DNA of 64,000 bases from Pseudomonas fluorescens (lineage in GTDB: Bacteria; Pseudomonadota; Gammaproteobacteria; Pseudomonadales; Pseudomonadaceae). The stretch covers positions 4,944,326-5,008,325 of the forward strand of contig NZ_OZ024668.1 in NCBI RefSeq assembly GCF_902497775.2. The letters are read 5' to 3'. The position numbers and the translations under genes are program-made. The notes below the pieces were generated by a model. That model was not told the DNA's origin. It worked only from the letters and a program-made list of their open reading frames with translations, and did no database searches. Shown in pieces: positions 53,512 to 64,000 of this stretch (positions within the stretch are counted from its first letter, which is position 1; every line of letters starts with the position of its first letter).

Positions 53512-56085
53512 TCACGCACTGGCCATCGAAGGCTGCGCCGCAGGCTCCGGATGCAGCGGCAGCAGCGGCGAGTGCGGATCGTTGGCGATCGACTGGCGCC
53601 AGACGTTCAACCAGGCCTCGTTGTGCTGATCCCAGACCGCGGTGTGCAGGCGTGCCAGGGCGACCGGGTCGCTGAGCAAGGCCAGGCGGGTATTGCCGTC
53701 CAGGTCGCTCGGGCCGACTTCCAGGGCCTTGGCGATACGCTCGGCACGCAGTGCCTCGATCGGTGCCGCAACGCCGTGGCGTGCGGTGGCCAGGGCACAG
53801 GCCAGGGCATTCTGCTGCGGGTCGACCACGGCACGAACAAACCCGTCGTGCATGGCGTGCCAGCGGTTCTCGTGGGTGTACCGGTCGGTAGCCAGCAGCT
53901 CCTGCGGCGTGGCGTATTCCTCGGGGATCAGGAACAGGCTTTCGTCCTTGGCGCGCAGGCCCAGGTGCACGCGGCTGGAGATTACCGACACCGGGATCGA
54001 CAGCATCAGCGAACCGACGATCGGCACCAGCCACCACAGGAAGCTCGGGTTAAGCCAGGCCACCAGCAGCGCCCAGGCCACACCCAGCAAGGTTTGCGGA
54101 CCATGGCGGCGTACCGCCTCGCTCCACGGGGTGGAGTCGTCGTCACGCTGCGGCGAGTTCCAGGTCGCAGCCCAGCCGAGGAACGCGGCGAGCACGAAGC
54201 GGGTGTGGAAAATCATCCGCACCGGCGCCAAGAGCATGGAGAAGAGCATCTCCAGCAGCATCGACACAGTCACCTTGAAGCGCCCGCCGAACTCTTTCGC
54301 ACCCTTGGCCCAGATCAGGATGACGCTGAGCAGCTTGGGCAGGAACAACAGCACGATGGTGGTGGAGAACAGCGCAATGGCCTTCTCCGGGTGCCACTGC
54401 GGCCACAACGGGTAAAGCTGGCGCGGCTCGAGGAAGTACTGCGGTTCCATCAGGGTATTGGTCGCCAGCAACGCGGTCGACAGCACCAGGAAGAAGAACC
54501 ACAACGGCGCCGACAGGTACGACATCACTCCGGTGAGGAACACCGCACGGTGCACCGGGTGCATGCCCTTGACCAGGAACAGGCGGAAGTTCATCAGGTT
54601 GCCGTGGCACCAGCGCCGGTCGCGCTTGAGCTCGTCGAGCAGGTTCGGCGGCAGCTCTTCGTAGCTGCCCGGCAGGTCGTAAGCAATCCACACGCCCCAG
54701 CCGGCTCGACGCATCAGCGCCGCTTCAACAAAGTCGTGGGAGAGGATGGCACCGGCAAAGGCGCCCTTGCCCGGCAACGGCGCCAGGGCGCAGTGCTCGA
54801 TAAAGGGCTTCATGCGGATGATCGCGTTGTGCCCCCAATAGTGCGACTCACCGAGCTGCCAGAAGTGCAGGCCGGCAGTAAACAGCGGGCCGTAGACGCG
54901 GGTGGCAAACTGCTGCATGCGCGCATACAGGGTATCCATGCCCGAGGCTTTCGGCGCGGTCTGGATGATCCCAGCGTCCGGGTTGGCTTCCATCAGGCGC
55001 ACCAGGCTGGTCAGGCATTCGCCGCTCATCACGCTGTCGGCGTCGAGCACCACCATGTAGCGGTAATCGCCGCCCCAGCGACGACAGAAGTCGTCTAGGT
55101 TGCCGCTCTTGCGTTTGACCCGGCGGCGACGGCGGCGGTAGAAAATCCGCCCGAAGCCCTTGGACTCACGGCAGACTTCCAGCCAGGCCTGCTGCTCGGC
55201 CACGGCGATGTCGGTGTCGTTGGTGTCGCTGAGCACGAAGAAGTCGAAACGGTCGAGGTCACCGGTGGCGGCCACCGACTCGAAGGTCGCCCGCAGGCCG
55301 GCGAATACTCGCGGCACGTCTTCGTTGCAGATCGGCATGACGATCGCGGTGCGGGCACCGGCTTCGATCGGCTCGTTGCCGGCACTGCTGCCGGAGATGC
55401 GGTATTTGTCACGCCCGGTGAGCAGCTCCAGGAAGCCCATCAGCGCGGTCCAGAAACCCGCCGAGACCCAGCAGAAGAGGATCCCGAAGAGGATCAGGAT
55501 GCTGGTCTGCAGCGCATACGGCCAGACTTGCGTGGCGGTTTGCAGCAGCGGCTGGTGCATGACTTCGTCGAGATCGACGAACGACCAGCCCTGGTACGGC
55601 AGGATGCCCTTCATGTACCAGCCGGCGACGATGGTCTGACCGAGCATCAGCGCCAGCAGGATGTAGCGGCGCATCGAGCCGACCCAGCGCCAGCGCGCCT
55701 TGGGCAGCTCGCGTTTTTCCGGGGCCGGCGCGTTGGTACGGCCGGTCAGGCGGCGCCAGGCACGGATCAGGATATTGGTCCGCCACGGCTCGGGGATTAC
55801 CCGGGTGCGACGAATCGGCGGCGTGGCCTTCAGGCACACCCGGCCGCTGCCGTCCACCGCGAGCATCTCGGCGTCTTGCAGCTCTTCGGCGCAGGTCACG
55901 TGCAGGCGCTCGCCCACCGAGGCCTGGACGGCCTCGGCAGCGTCGGCGCCCGGCTGGGCAGACAGGCGTTGATGCAACTCGCTGAACGAGGAGCAGCGGG
56001 CGAGTTCCGCGCGCTGCTCGTCGCTCAGGGGCAGGTGGGCCAGGTACTCGCTAAGCGATTCTGGCCGGGTATGGGCATTACTCAT
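53512..56085 (-). CDS. mdoH: Glucan glucosyltransferase MdoH (OpgH)
   Basis: 857 residues. It is the inner-membrane enzyme that makes the beta-1,2-glucan backbone of osmoregulated periplasmic glucans from UDP-glucose. The family 2 glycosyltransferase domain is in the middle ([43 protein letters not shown] with the R-W of the QxxRW motif). Several helices flank it. It overlaps mdoG by 8 bases; MdoG precedes it on the minus strand. A REP lies downstream. Confidence 0.96.
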   Translation of the reverse strand: MSNAHTRPESLSEYLAHLPLSDEQRAELARCSSFSELHQRLSAQPGADAAEAVQASVGERLHVTCAEELQDAEMLAVDGSGRVCLKATPPIRRTRVIPEPWRTNILIRAWRRLTGRTNAPAPEKRELPKARWRWVGSMRRYILLALMLGQTIVAGWYMKGILPYQGWSFVDLDEVMHQPLLQTATQVWPYALQTSILILFGILFCWVSAGFWTALMGFLELLTGRDKYRISGSSAGNEPIEAGARTAIVMPICNEDVPRVFAGLRATFESVAATGDLDRFDFFVLSDTNDTDIAVAEQQAWLEVCRESKGFGRIFYRRRRRRVKRKSGNLDDFCRRWGGDYRYMVVLDADSVMSGECLTSLVRLMEANPDAGIIQTAPKASGMDTLYARMQQFATRVYGPLFTAGLHFWQLGESHYWGHNAIIRMKPFIEHCALAPLPGKGAFAGAILSHDFVEAALMRRAGWGVWIAYDLPGSYEELPPNLLDELKRDRRWCHGNLMNFRLFLVKGMHPVHRAVFLTGVMSYLSAPLWFFFLVLSTALLATNTLMEPQYFLEPRQLYPLWPQWHPEKAIALFSTTIVLLFLPKLLSVILIWAKGAKEFGGRFKVTVSMLLEMLFSMLLAPVRMIFHTRFVLAAFLGWAATWNSPQRDDDSTPWSEAVRRHGPQTLLGVAWALLVAWLNPSFLWWLVPIVGSLMLSIPVSVISSRVHLGLRAKDESLFLIPEEYATPQELLATDRYTHENRWHAMHDGFVRAVVDPQQNALACALATARHGVAAPIEALRAERIAKALEVGPSDLDGNTRLALLSDPVALARLHTAVWDQHNEAWLNVWRQSIANDPHSPLLPLHPEPAAQPSMASA

Positions 56086-57793
56086 CGGCAGGCAACTGAT
56101 AGCTCCAGGTCTCGGTCAACACCTGTTCGGTGGTGGCCGGTGCCCCGGTGGTGGACGCCGCGTCGGCGGCAGGTTGCTCGGCAGGCTTGTCGGCCTTGGC
56201 GTGTTTGGCCGCGGCTTTGTCCTGCTTGCTTGGTTTGGCAGGCTTGGCCGGCTCGACCGGAACGTCACGCAGCAGGGCCGCGCGCATTTCCACGGACTTG
56301 CTCGCATCCTTGACCTTCAACCGCAGGGTCAGGCGCCAGCCTTTGATTTGCGGGTTGTAACGCAGATTGTTCTCGACCACTTCGGCATTGTCGCCAACGC
56401 TGACCTGGCTACGCACTGCGGTGTCTTCCGGCAGTTTGGCCAGCACCGGGCCTACGAAGTCGACCAGGAAGGCAACGCTGCCATCGGGCTGGCGGATCAG
56501 GTTGGACTGCTTGACGTCACCGGTCGAACGCAGGGTCTGCTTGACCCAGCCCAGGTTCGGCGAGTGGAACTCGGACTCGTCGATGGTCCAGTGCAGGCGG
56601 TAGGCGTATTCGAACGGGGTGCCTGGCTCCGGCAGTTTCTCCGGGCTCCAGAAGGCCACGATGTTGTCGTTGGTCTCGTCGGCAGTCGGGATCTCGACCA
56701 GGTCGACGGTACCCTTGCCCCAGTCACCGACCGGTTCGATCCAGGCGCTTGGACGCTTCTGGTAGTTGTCGTCGAGGTCTTCGAACTGGCTGAACTCACG
56801 TTGGCGCTGCAGCAGGCCAAAACCACGCGGGTTCTCGACACTGAAGTTGCTCACGGCCAGGTGTTTCGGGTTGTTCAGCGGGCGCCACAGCCACTCGCCG
56901 TTGCCAGCGTGGATCGACAGGCCTTCGGAGTCGTGCAGGGCCGGACGGTAGTTGAGCACCTTGGACGGCTGGTTGCCGCCGAACAGGAACATGCTGGTCA
57001 GCGGGGCGATGCCCAGGCGGCTGACGTGGTCACGCAGGAACACCTTGGACTGCACGTCGACAATGGTGTCGCTGCCCGGACGCAGGGTCAGGCGGTAGGC
57101 ACCGGTGGAGCGCGGCGAATCGAGCAGCGCGTAGATCACCAGTTGCTTGTCGGTGGGTTTCGGACGCTCAACCCAGAACTCGGTGAAACGCGGGAACTCC
57201 TCGCCCGACGGCAGCGCGGTGTCGATCGCCAGGCCACGGGCGGACAGGCCATACACATGGCCCTTGCCGACCACGCGGAAATAGCTGGCGCCAAGCAGGG
57301 TCATGATTTCATCCTGCTTGTCGGCCTTGTTGATCGGGTAGAGCACGCGGAAACCGGCGTAACCCAGTTTTTCGGTCGCCTTGGCATCGAACTGCAGATC
57401 GCCGAAATCGAAGCGGCTCGGGTCGTACTTGATCTCTTTCACGACCTTGGCGGTGACTTCGTTGATCTTGACCGGCGTGTCGAAATGCATGCCCTGATGG
57501 TAGAAGGACAGCTTGAACGGCGTCTTGTCCTTGGCCCACTCGGCTTTCTCATTGAGGAAGCGGATTTTCTGGTAGTCCGCGTATTTCATGTCACGGAACA
57601 CCGCCGGCAGATTGCTTTTCGGCGCTTCGTACTTTTGCCCGGCCAGATCTTTCGCCTTGGCCGCGACATCGTCAAGGTTGAACGCCCAGAGCTGGCCTGC
57701 GCCGAGCAGGCTTACCAGCGTTGCGCCTGCCAACAGGGCCTTGCGCAGCCGAATGCCGGGAGTTCTTGGTGCATTACAGGGACTTACAATCAC
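56078..57793 (-). CDS. mdoG: Periplasmic glucan biosynthesis protein MdoG (OpgG)
   Basis: 571 residues. A signal peptide ([19 protein letters not shown], cleavage near residue 37) precedes the MdoG domain ([15 protein letters not shown] to [10 protein letters not shown]), which trims or branches glucans in the periplasm. The start is set at the GTG at 57793, seven bases after GAGGG; the longer frame from 57895 adds a non-conserved stretch. The C-terminus has a Lys/Ala-rich tail. The 260 bases upstream are AT-rich and likely hold the promoter. Confidence 0.94.
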   Translation of the reverse strand: MIVSPCNAPRTPGIRLRKALLAGATLVSLLGAGQLWAFNLDDVAAKAKDLAGQKYEAPKSNLPAVFRDMKYADYQKIRFLNEKAEWAKDKTPFKLSFYHQGMHFDTPVKINEVTAKVVKEIKYDPSRFDFGDLQFDAKATEKLGYAGFRVLYPINKADKQDEIMTLLGASYFRVVGKGHVYGLSARGLAIDTALPSGEEFPRFTEFWVERPKPTDKQLVIYALLDSPRSTGAYRLTLRPGSDTIVDVQSKVFLRDHVSRLGIAPLTSMFLFGGNQPSKVLNYRPALHDSEGLSIHAGNGEWLWRPLNNPKHLAVSNFSVENPRGFGLLQRQREFSQFEDLDDNYQKRPSAWIEPVGDWGKGTVDLVEIPTADETNDNIVAFWSPEKLPEPGTPFEYAYRLHWTIDESEFHSPNLGWVKQTLRSTGDVKQSNLIRQPDGSVAFLVDFVGPVLAKLPEDTAVRSQVSVGDNAEVVENNLRYNPQIKGWRLTLRLKVKDASKSVEMRAALLRDVPVEPAKPAKPSKQDKAAAKHAKADKPAEQPAADAASTTGAPATTEQVLTETWSYQLPADE

Positions 57794-58054
57794 GAGCAAC
57801 CCTCGCCGAAAACAGATCAAAAAACCAACGGCCAGCGACATATGCCAGGTTGGCGAGCACTGTTCGGACTCCGAAAGGGCGCAATGATTCCCCAAACGGT
57901 TCCGGACAGTCTCAAGTCAGAGTGAAACGAACCCACGAACGCAGGCCCACATAGCGCGCGATTATCCAGCAGGCTGCGTTACAACGCATCAGGCTGAACA
58001 AACTATTTATGCAACAAAACCCCTTGTTTTCCCGCAAACAGTGGTTTTTTGCCA

Positions 58055-58492
58055 TCAGATTTGTAACATAAATGTTACCGGGCCATCATTGACCAGGTGC
58101 ACCTGCATGTCAGCCCCGAACTGACCACTGGCAACCGACGCATGTTGCGTGTGCGCCTGAGCCAGCAAATAGTCGAACAGTTCGGCCCCCAGGGCGGGCG
58201 GCGCAGCCGTCGAGAAGCTTGGGCGCAGGCCGCTCTGGGTATCGGCGGCCAGGGTGAACTGCGAGACCAGTAGCAGGCCGCCGCCGATGTCCTTGAGCGA
58301 CAGGTTCATTTTGCCCTGAGGGTCGCTGAACACCCGGTAGTTGAGCAGTTTATGCAATAGCTTGTCGGCATGCGCGCGGGTATCGCCGGGCTCAACCGCT
58401 ACCAGCACCAGCAGACCCTGGTCAATGGCCCCAACAGTTTTGCCCTCGACATCTACCCGCGCACCACGCACACGTTGCAGCAGCCCCTTCAT
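58055..58492 (-). CDS. dtd: D-aminoacyl-tRNA deacylase
   Basis: 145 residues. It removes D-amino acids mischarged on tRNA. Both active-site signatures are present: SQFTLAADT near residue 80 and [10 protein letters not shown] at the C-terminus (Gly-Pro cis motif). Its start overlaps the pip stop by four bases (ATGA), so it is second in a pip-dtd operon. Confidence 0.97.
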   Translation of the reverse strand: MKGLLQRVRGARVDVEGKTVGAIDQGLLVLVAVEPGDTRAHADKLLHKLLNYRVFSDPQGKMNLSLKDIGGGLLLVSQFTLAADTQSGLRPSFSTAAPPALGAELFDYLLAQAHTQHASVASGQFGADMQVHLVNDGPVTFMLQI

Positions 58493-59460
58493 GCTTCTTC
58501 CAGAGGCAGGTCGAGCAGGCGCCGGGCCATCTGGTCGGCGGCGCGCACCAAGGCGTCGGTGATCCCCGGCTCGGAGGCCGCGTGGCCGGCGTCGCGAATC
58601 ACCTTCAACTCACTGTTCGGCCAGGCCTGGTGCAGTTCCCAGGCGTTGTCCAGCGGACAGATCACGTCGTAGCGACCGTGCACGATCACCGCCGGCAGGT
58701 GGGCGATCTTGGGCATGTCGCGGATCAACTGGTCCGGCTCGAGGAAGGCATTGTTGGTGAAGTAATGGCATTCGATGCGGGCAATCGACAGCGCGCGCTG
58801 CGGCTCGGAGAAGCGATCGACCACCAGCGGGTTAGGCCGCAGGGTCGCAGTACGCCCTTCCCAGGTCGACCAGGCCTTGGCCGCGTGCATCTGGGCGATC
58901 TGGTCGTTGCCGGTCAGGCGCTTGTGGAAGGCCTTGACCAGGTCGCCGCGCTCTTCGGCCGGAATCGGTGCGATGTAGTCTTGCCAGTAATCGGGGAACA
59001 GACGGCTGGCGCCCGCCTGGTAGAACCACTCGATCTCTTGCGGGCGGCACAGGAAGATGCCGCGCAGGATCAGGCCATGCACGCGCTCGGGATAGGTCTG
59101 GGCGTAAGCCAGGGCCAGGGTCGAGCCCCAGGAGCCGCCGAACAGCACCCATTTGTCGATGCCCAGGTGCTTGCGGATGCGCTCCAGGTCTTCGACCAGG
59201 TGCCAGGTGGTGTTGTTTTCCAGGCTGGCATGGGGGGTCGAACGGCCGCAGCCGCGCTGGTCGAAAGTGATGATGCGGTACAGGTTGGGGTCGAAGTAGC
59301 AGCGGCTCTGGGCATCGCAGCCGGCACCCGGGCCACCATGGATGAACACCACCGGCAGACCTTCCGGCGAACCGCTTTCATCGACGTACAGCACATGCGG
59401 TGCTTCCACGGCCAGATCGTGCCGGGCGTAGGGTTTGATCTGCGGGTACAAGGTCTGCAT
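58489..59460 (-). CDS. pip: Proline iminopeptidase
   Basis: 323 residues, an alpha/beta hydrolase that removes N-terminal proline from peptides. The family motif HGGPGAGC forms the oxyanion region, [11 protein letters not shown] holds the catalytic Ser, and [11 protein letters not shown] the Asp region. The longer frame is not used: the ATG at 59460 has GGAG upstream and gives the standard protein. It is followed by dtd. Confidence 0.95.
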   Translation of the reverse strand: MQTLYPQIKPYARHDLAVEAPHVLYVDESGSPEGLPVVFIHGGPGAGCDAQSRCYFDPNLYRIITFDQRGCGRSTPHASLENNTTWHLVEDLERIRKHLGIDKWVLFGGSWGSTLALAYAQTYPERVHGLILRGIFLCRPQEIEWFYQAGASRLFPDYWQDYIAPIPAEERGDLVKAFHKRLTGNDQIAQMHAAKAWSTWEGRTATLRPNPLVVDRFSEPQRALSIARIECHYFTNNAFLEPDQLIRDMPKIAHLPAVIVHGRYDVICPLDNAWELHQAWPNSELKVIRDAGHAASEPGITDALVRAADQMARRLLDLPLEEA

Positions 59461-59550
59461 TACGCACTCCGTGTGGGAATTATTCTGCCGTTGGGCATCA
59501 TAAACCTGAATTGCGCTTTGAGCATGTACCTGTGATGGCTTTGAGGCCTC

Positions 59551-59604
59551 ATCGCGGGGCAAGCCCGCTCCTACCGGTTGGTGGGAGCGGGCTTGCCCCG
59601 CGAT
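59551..59604. repeat. REP element, common subtype
   Basis: ATCGCGGGGCAAGCCCGCTCCTACC inverted as GGTGGGAGCGGGCTTGCCCCGCGAT, between pip and hutG, which share a strand. It lies immediately after the hutG stop. Confidence 0.94.
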
Positions 59605-59619
59605 GCAGGCGCCGCGCAA

Positions 59620-60423
59620 TCAGCGCGAGTAGCGCTCCTTGCCCCACGCCAGCACCGTCTCGAGCAGTTGCTTCAACACCACCTGGGTCGGCGCCGCCAG
59701 ATCCTCGCGGTACTTGAACGGCTCGACCTCTTCCATATAGGTGCTTTGCGCCAGCTCCAACTGCACCGCGTGGATGTCTTTGGCCGGGTCACCATAGTGA
59801 CGGGTGATATGGCCACCCTTGAAGCGACCATTGAGCACATGGCTGTACTGCTCAAATTTTGCACAGACACCCTGCAGCCGCTCAGCCAGCTGCGGATCAC
59901 AACTGGTGCCATTGAAGGTGCCGAGGTTGAAGTCCGGCAGCTTGCCGTCGAACAGGTGCGGGATGTGCGAGCGGATCGAATGCGCATCCCACAGCAAGGC
60001 ATAGCCGAACTGCTCGCGCAGGCGCGCCAGTTCGTTGCGGATGGTGTCGTGGTAGGGCCGCCAGATCGCTTCCAGGTAGCCTGCCCGCTCCTGCGCCGAG
60101 GGTACCTTGCCATCCTTGAACAATGGCTCGCCCTCGAACAGGGTCGCCGGGTACAAGCCGGTGGTAGCGCCGACATACAGGGGCTTGTCGTCGTCCGGGC
60201 GGTTCAGGTCGATGACGAAACGCGAGTACTCGGCCGCCACCACACTGGCGCCCAAGCCTTGGGCAAAGTCGTACAGCTGCGGGATGTGCCAGTCGGTGTC
60301 GGGCAGGCTTTGCGCCTGCTCGACCAGGCCGTCCTGCACCGCCTGGGTCAGGCGCAAACCGGCGTGAGGCATGCTGATCAGCAGCGGCAGCGTGCCCTGG
60401 TGAAAATTCAGTACCTTGTCCAT
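59620..60423 (-). CDS. hutG: N-formylglutamate deformylase HutG
   Basis: 267 residues. It converts N-formylglutamate to glutamate and formate, the last step of the five-step histidine pathway in Pseudomonas. LPLLISMPHAGLRLT carries the zinc His; AEYSRFVIDLNRPDDD and LLWDAHSIRSHIPHLFDG are conserved. The ATG at 60423 has GAGGG upstream; the longer frame runs into hutI. It lies 10 bases after hutI. Confidence 0.95.
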   Translation of the reverse strand: MDKVLNFHQGTLPLLISMPHAGLRLTQAVQDGLVEQAQSLPDTDWHIPQLYDFAQGLGASVVAAEYSRFVIDLNRPDDDKPLYVGATTGLYPATLFEGEPLFKDGKVPSAQERAGYLEAIWRPYHDTIRNELARLREQFGYALLWDAHSIRSHIPHLFDGKLPDFNLGTFNGTSCDPQLAERLQGVCAKFEQYSHVLNGRFKGGHITRHYGDPAKDIHAVQLELAQSTYMEEVEPFKYREDLAAPTQVVLKQLLETVLAWGKERYSR

Positions 60424-60433
60424 ACACCCTCTC

Positions 60434-61639
60434 TCAATTGGAAATTTCATGGCCCAGGCGCACCACCCGCTTGGGCAGGTCGCCGCCAAGCCAGTAGGCC
60501 AGGTCGGCTGGTCGTTCGATCTGCCAGGCGACGAAGTCGGCCACCTTGCCCACTTCCAGCGAACCATGGCTATGGCCCAGGCCCAGGGCCGTTGCCGCGT
60601 GCAAGGTGACTCCGGCCAGGGCTTCTTCCGGCGTCATGCGAAACAGAGTACAGGCCATGTTCAGCATCAAGCGCAGCGACAGCGCCGGCGAAGTGCCCGG
60701 ATTGAGGTCGCTGGCAATGGCGATCTTGACCCCATGCTTGCGCAGGGCATCCATCGGCGGCAACTGGGTTTCACGCAGGAAATAGAACGCGCCGGGCAAC
60801 AAGACCGCCACGGTGCCGGCCGCCGCCATGGCGATGGCGTCGTCTTCGGTCATGAACTCCAGGTGATCGGCCGACAGCGCCTGGTAACGCGCCGCCAGGC
60901 TGGAACCGGCCAGCGACGACAGTTGCTCGGCATGCAGCTTGACCGGCAAGCCCAGTTCACCGGCCTTGATGAACACCCGCTCGACCTGGGCCGGGGAGAA
61001 CGCCAGGTATTCACAGAACGCATCCACCGCATCCACCAGGCCCTCGGCGGCCAGGGCCGGGAGCATTTCATCGCAGATATGGCTGATGTAGTCGTCAGCC
61101 CGGTCCTTGTATTCCGGTGGCAACGCATGGGCCGCCAGGCAGGTGCTGCGCACGGTCAGTGGCAGCTCCTCGCCCAGGCGACGGATGACCTTGAGCAATT
61201 TGCGCTCGCTGGCCAGGTCCAGGCCGTAGCCGGACTTGATCTCCAGGGTGGTGACGCCATCACGCATCAGCGCCTGCACACGCTGGCGGGCGCTGACGAA
61301 CAGTTCATCCTCGCTGGCCGCACGAGTCGCCCGCACGGTACTGGCGATACCGCCGCCCTGGGCGGCGATCTCGGCATAGCTGACCCCTTGCAGGCGCTGC
61401 TCGAACTCGCCGCTGCGGTTGCCGCCAAACACCGTGTGGGTGTGGCAGTCGATCAACCCCGGGGTGACCCAGGCGCCGCCCAGGTCCACGCTTCTGTCAG
61501 CGACCAGGGCCGGCAGTTGCTGGCGCGGGCCGATCCACTCGATTTGGCCGGCGCTGGTAACGATCGCCGCATCCTCGATGATCGAGTAGACACCTTGCGC
61601 CATGCTTGCCACATGGCAATGCTGCCAGAGGGTTTTCAT
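60434..61639 (-). CDS. hutI: Imidazolonepropionase HutI
   Basis: 401 residues, an amidohydrolase that opens imidazolonepropionate to formiminoglutamate. [24 protein letters not shown] contains the HxH metal site and substrate loop; [14 protein letters not shown] and [11 protein letters not shown] follow. It lies 15 bases after hutT and 10 before hutG. The ATG at 61639 has AAGGAG upstream. Confidence 0.97.
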   Translation of the reverse strand: MKTLWQHCHVASMAQGVYSIIEDAAIVTSAGQIEWIGPRQQLPALVADRSVDLGGAWVTPGLIDCHTHTVFGGNRSGEFEQRLQGVSYAEIAAQGGGIASTVRATRAASEDELFVSARQRVQALMRDGVTTLEIKSGYGLDLASERKLLKVIRRLGEELPLTVRSTCLAAHALPPEYKDRADDYISHICDEMLPALAAEGLVDAVDAFCEYLAFSPAQVERVFIKAGELGLPVKLHAEQLSSLAGSSLAARYQALSADHLEFMTEDDAIAMAAAGTVAVLLPGAFYFLRETQLPPMDALRKHGVKIAIASDLNPGTSPALSLRLMLNMACTLFRMTPEEALAGVTLHAATALGLGHSHGSLEVGKVADFVAWQIERPADLAYWLGGDLPKRVVRLGHEISN

Positions 61640-61654
61640 CCAGAGTCTCCTTGA

Positions 61655-63058
61655 TCAGAGTTGAGAAGGTTCCTGCACCAGCGGCGGCTCGGTGGCAACC
61701 ACTTGCGGCTTGCACCAGAGCTTATAGGCCACCACCAGGAACAGTACCCAGACCACACCCACCAGCAGCGCTGCCTGAGTATCAGGGAAGTACCCGAGTA
61801 CACCGAAGACGAACAGCATGAAGGCAATCGCCGCCGCCGGGCCATACGGCCAGAACGGTACCGGGAATTTCAGTTGGGCGACCTCTTCACGGCTCATGCT
61901 GCGGCGCATGGCGACCTGGGTCACCAGGATCATCAGCCAGACCCAGACGGTCGCGAAGGTGGCGATCGAGGCGATCAGCAAGAACACGTTTTCCGGGATC
62001 AGGTAGTTGAGCACCACACCGCCGAGCAGCGCTGCGCCCATGACCAGCACGGTCATCCACGGCACGCCGTGCCGGGAGATCTTGGCAAAGCCTTTAGGCG
62101 CCTGCCCTTGCTGGGCCAGGCCGTACATCATGCGACCGGCGCCGAAGATGTCGCTGTTGATCGCCGAAACCGCGGCGGAAATCACCACGATGTTCAGTAC
62201 GGTCGCCGCCGAACCAATGCCCAGGTTGCTGAAGATCTGCACGAACGGGCTGCCCTGGCTGCCGATTTGCGGCCATGGGTACAGGCACATCAATACGAAC
62301 AGGGTCAGCACATAGAACAGCAGGATGCGCATCGGCACGGCGTTGATGGCCTTGGGGATGACGCGCTGCGGGTCTTTGGCTTCACCGGCGGTGATGCCGA
62401 TGATTTCGATACCGCCGAAAGCGAACATGACCACGGCGAACGAGGCGATCAGGCCGCCAATGCCATTGGGCATGAAGCCGCCATGCTCGAACAGGTTGCT
62501 GATGCCCACGGCGTTATCGGCAGCGGCATTGCTCAGGCCGAAAGCCATGATGCCGAAGCCGGCAAGGATCATCGCGACGATGGCGCCGACCTTGAGCAAC
62601 GACAGCCAGAATTCCATCTCGCCGAATACCTTGACGTTACAGAGGTTCAGGCCGCCGATCAGGAAAACGATGCCCAGCACCCAGATCCAGCGGGCCACCT
62701 CCGGAAACCAGAAGCCCATATAGATGCCGAAGGCGGTGACGTCGGCGAGGCAGACGATGATCATTTCAAAGGCATAGGTCCAGCCGAGGATGAACCCCGA
62801 CATCGGCCCCAGGTAGGTGCTGGCATAGTGACCGAAGGAGCCGGACACCGGGTTGTGCACGGCCATTTCACCCAGCGCGCGCATGACCATGAATACCGCT
62901 GCACCACCAATCAGATAAGCCAGCAGTACCGCAGGCCCGGCCATCTGGATGGCCGAGGCGGAACCGTAAAACAATCCGGTACCGATCGCCGAACCCAGCG
63001 CCATGAAACGAATATGTCGCGCGGTGAGCCCACGCTTGAGACCTTGAGCTTCTTGCAT
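61655..63058 (-). CDS. hutT: Histidine/amino acid permease of the APC family (HutT)
   Basis: 467 residues, twelve predicted helices. The N-terminal [39 protein letters not shown] is the signature of the amino acid transporter (AAT/ProY) family; the [16 protein letters not shown] segment follows. Position inside the hut cluster suggests histidine or urocanate uptake. The gene precedes hutI by 15 bases. Confidence 0.9.
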   Translation of the reverse strand: MQEAQGLKRGLTARHIRFMALGSAIGTGLFYGSASAIQMAGPAVLLAYLIGGAAVFMVMRALGEMAVHNPVSGSFGHYASTYLGPMSGFILGWTYAFEMIIVCLADVTAFGIYMGFWFPEVARWIWVLGIVFLIGGLNLCNVKVFGEMEFWLSLLKVGAIVAMILAGFGIMAFGLSNAAADNAVGISNLFEHGGFMPNGIGGLIASFAVVMFAFGGIEIIGITAGEAKDPQRVIPKAINAVPMRILLFYVLTLFVLMCLYPWPQIGSQGSPFVQIFSNLGIGSAATVLNIVVISAAVSAINSDIFGAGRMMYGLAQQGQAPKGFAKISRHGVPWMTVLVMGAALLGGVVLNYLIPENVFLLIASIATFATVWVWLMILVTQVAMRRSMSREEVAQLKFPVPFWPYGPAAAIAFMLFVFGVLGYFPDTQAALLVGVVWVLFLVVAYKLWCKPQVVATEPPLVQEPSQL

Positions 63059-63106
63059 GTCACGTCCTTATTCTTGTTCTGGTCGTGAAAATGAACGGGC
63101 GCGCCA

Positions 63107-63154
63107 ATCGCGGGGCAAGCCCGCTCCCATGGTGGGAGCGGGCTTGCCCCGCGA
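63107..63154. repeat. REP element, common subtype
   Basis: ATCGCGGGGCAAGCCCGCTCCCA inverted as TGGGAGCGGGCTTGCCCCGCGA, with almost no loop, between hutH and hutT. Confidence 0.93.
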
Positions 63155-63170
63155 AGGGTCCCGGGAGCAA

Positions 63171-64000
63171 TTACAGGCTAGGCAGGACCTTGGCCGGCAG
63201 CAGGCCGGTCAGGCGCCCTTCGGCCAGCAAGGCGATGGCCGCCTCGATGTCCGGGGCGAAGAAGCGGTCTTTGTCGTAGTAGGCGACTTTGCTGCGCAGG
63301 GTTTGCCGCGCCTGTTCCAGCTTCGGCGAGGTCTTCAGGCCTTCGCGCAGGTCCAGGCCCTGGCAGGCGGCCAGCCATTCGACGGCGAGGATACCGCGCA
63401 CGTTGTCGCTCATTTCCCACAGACGCTTGCCGGCAGCCGGCGCCATCGACACATGGTCTTCCTGGTTGGCCGAGGTTGGCAGGCTGTCGACGCTGTGCGG
63501 GTGCGCCAGCGCCTTGTTTTCACTGGCCAGGGCGGCGGCGGTGACCTGGGCGATCATGAAGCCGGAGTTGACCCCGCCATTGGCCACCAGGAACGGCGGC
63601 AGCTGGGACATGTGCTTATCCATCATCAGCGAGATGCGGCGCTCGCTCAGCGAACCGATTTCGGCGATGGCCAGGGCCATGTTGTCGGCAGCCATGGCCA
63701 CCGGCTCCGCGTGGAAGTTGCCACCGGAGATCACGTCGCCTTCGGCGGCGAACACCAACGGGTTGTCGGACACGGCGTTGGCTTCGATCACCAGCACTTC
63801 TGCGGCCTGGCGGAACTGGGTCAGGCAGGCGCCCATGACCTGTGGCTGGCAGCGCAGCGAGTACGGGTCCTGGACCTTGCCGCAGTTCTCGTGGGAGGCG
63901 CAGACTTCGCTGCCGTCACCCAGCAGGTCGCGGTACACCGCAGCAGCGTCGATCTGGCCGCGCTGGCCGCGGGCTTCGTGAATGCGCGCATCGAACGGCG
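63171..64000 (-). CDS. hutH: Histidine ammonia-lyase HutH (C-terminal part, cut by window edge)
   Basis: About 275 C-terminal residues; the frame stays open through base 64000. It deaminates histidine to urocanate, the first step of the pathway. Conserved parts are [46 protein letters not shown] and [15 protein letters not shown]. The MIO-forming Ala-Ser-Gly lies in the missing N-terminal half. It precedes hutT on the same strand. Confidence 0.96.
   Translation of the reverse strand, partial: PFDARIHEARGQRGQIDAAAVYRDLLGDGSEVCASHENCGKVQDPYSLRCQPQVMGACLTQFRQAAEVLVIEANAVSDNPLVFAAEGDVISGGNFHAEPVAMAADNMALAIAEIGSLSERRISLMMDKHMSQLPPFLVANGGVNSGFMIAQVTAAALASENKALAHPHSVDSLPTSANQEDHVSMAPAAGKRLWEMSDNVRGILAVEWLAACQGLDLREGLKTSPKLEQARQTLRSKVAYYDKDRFFAPDIEAAIALLAEGRLTGLLPAKVLPSL

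Noticed and set aside
56174..57925. Plus-strand open frame of 583 codons opposite mdoG
   Set aside because: Antisense to mdoG, no start signal and no recognisable domain.

Overview
The window is GC-rich chromosomal DNA from a fluorescent Pseudomonas, most likely a member of the P. putida group. Three things point there. The class II medium-chain-length PHA cluster has the order phaC1-phaZ-phaC2-phaD facing phaF-phaI. The pil/chp chemosensory cluster lacks pilK and chpB. The flanking order (ahcY-metF, bioA, gshB, pyrRBC', hslVU, pha, ubiEJB, hisIE, tatABC, mdoGH, hut) matches what I remember of P. putida. Nearly everything is core genome. I see no phage, insertion sequence, CRISPR array, rRNA or tRNA.

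Layout. 1-3.2 kb: end of an unknown gene, a MAPEG membrane protein, a DMT exporter, a Na+/H+ antiporter and a hotdog thioesterase. 3.3-5.9 kb: the SAH-recycling unit (promoter, SAH riboswitch, ahcY, metF). 6-8 kb: an orphan glycosyltransferase-like protein and an orphan periplasmic binding protein. 8.1-16.3 kb: DEAD-box helicase RhlE, YceI plus cytochrome b561, an exported flavin amine oxidase with a Lys/Ala/Pro tail, bioA, rsmE and a hemolysin-III-like protein. 16.4-25.6 kb: the type IV pilus chemosensory operon pilGHIJ-chpA-chpC on the minus strand. 25.9-35.4 kb: gshB, tonB3, an exported ankyrin-repeat protein, yqgE, yqgF, pyrR-pyrB-pyrC', the heat-shock protease hslVU and a DUF971 protein.

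35.8-42.6 kb: PHA metabolism, with two synthases, the depolymerase and the TetR-type activator on the plus strand converging on the phasins PhaF and PhaI plus a small PHA-system protein on the minus strand. A 40-bp perfect inverted repeat separates the two units. 42.7-48.7 kb: ubiE-ubiJ-ubiB, hisI-hisE, tatA-tatB-tatC and a second, divergent RsmE-family methyltransferase. 48.8-53.3 kb: an HBM-type chemoreceptor (McpQ-like) and a polar amino acid ABC transporter. 53.5-57.8 kb: mdoG-mdoH for osmoregulated periplasmic glucans. 58-64 kb: dtd-pip and the histidine utilisation genes hutG, hutI, hutT and hutH (hutH is cut by the window edge).

Two dispersed repeat families punctuate the gene borders. 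One is a REP element (nine copies, two subtypes). The other is an imperfect palindrome built on CAAGCTACAAG/CTTGTAGCTTG (three copies). The most interesting non-standard items are the divergent RsmE paralogue, the ankyrin gene lying between tonB3 and yqgE, the reduced Chp system with a glutamine in one HPt domain, and the very long hairpin between phaD and phaF. I did not find a convincing wholly new multi-gene system.
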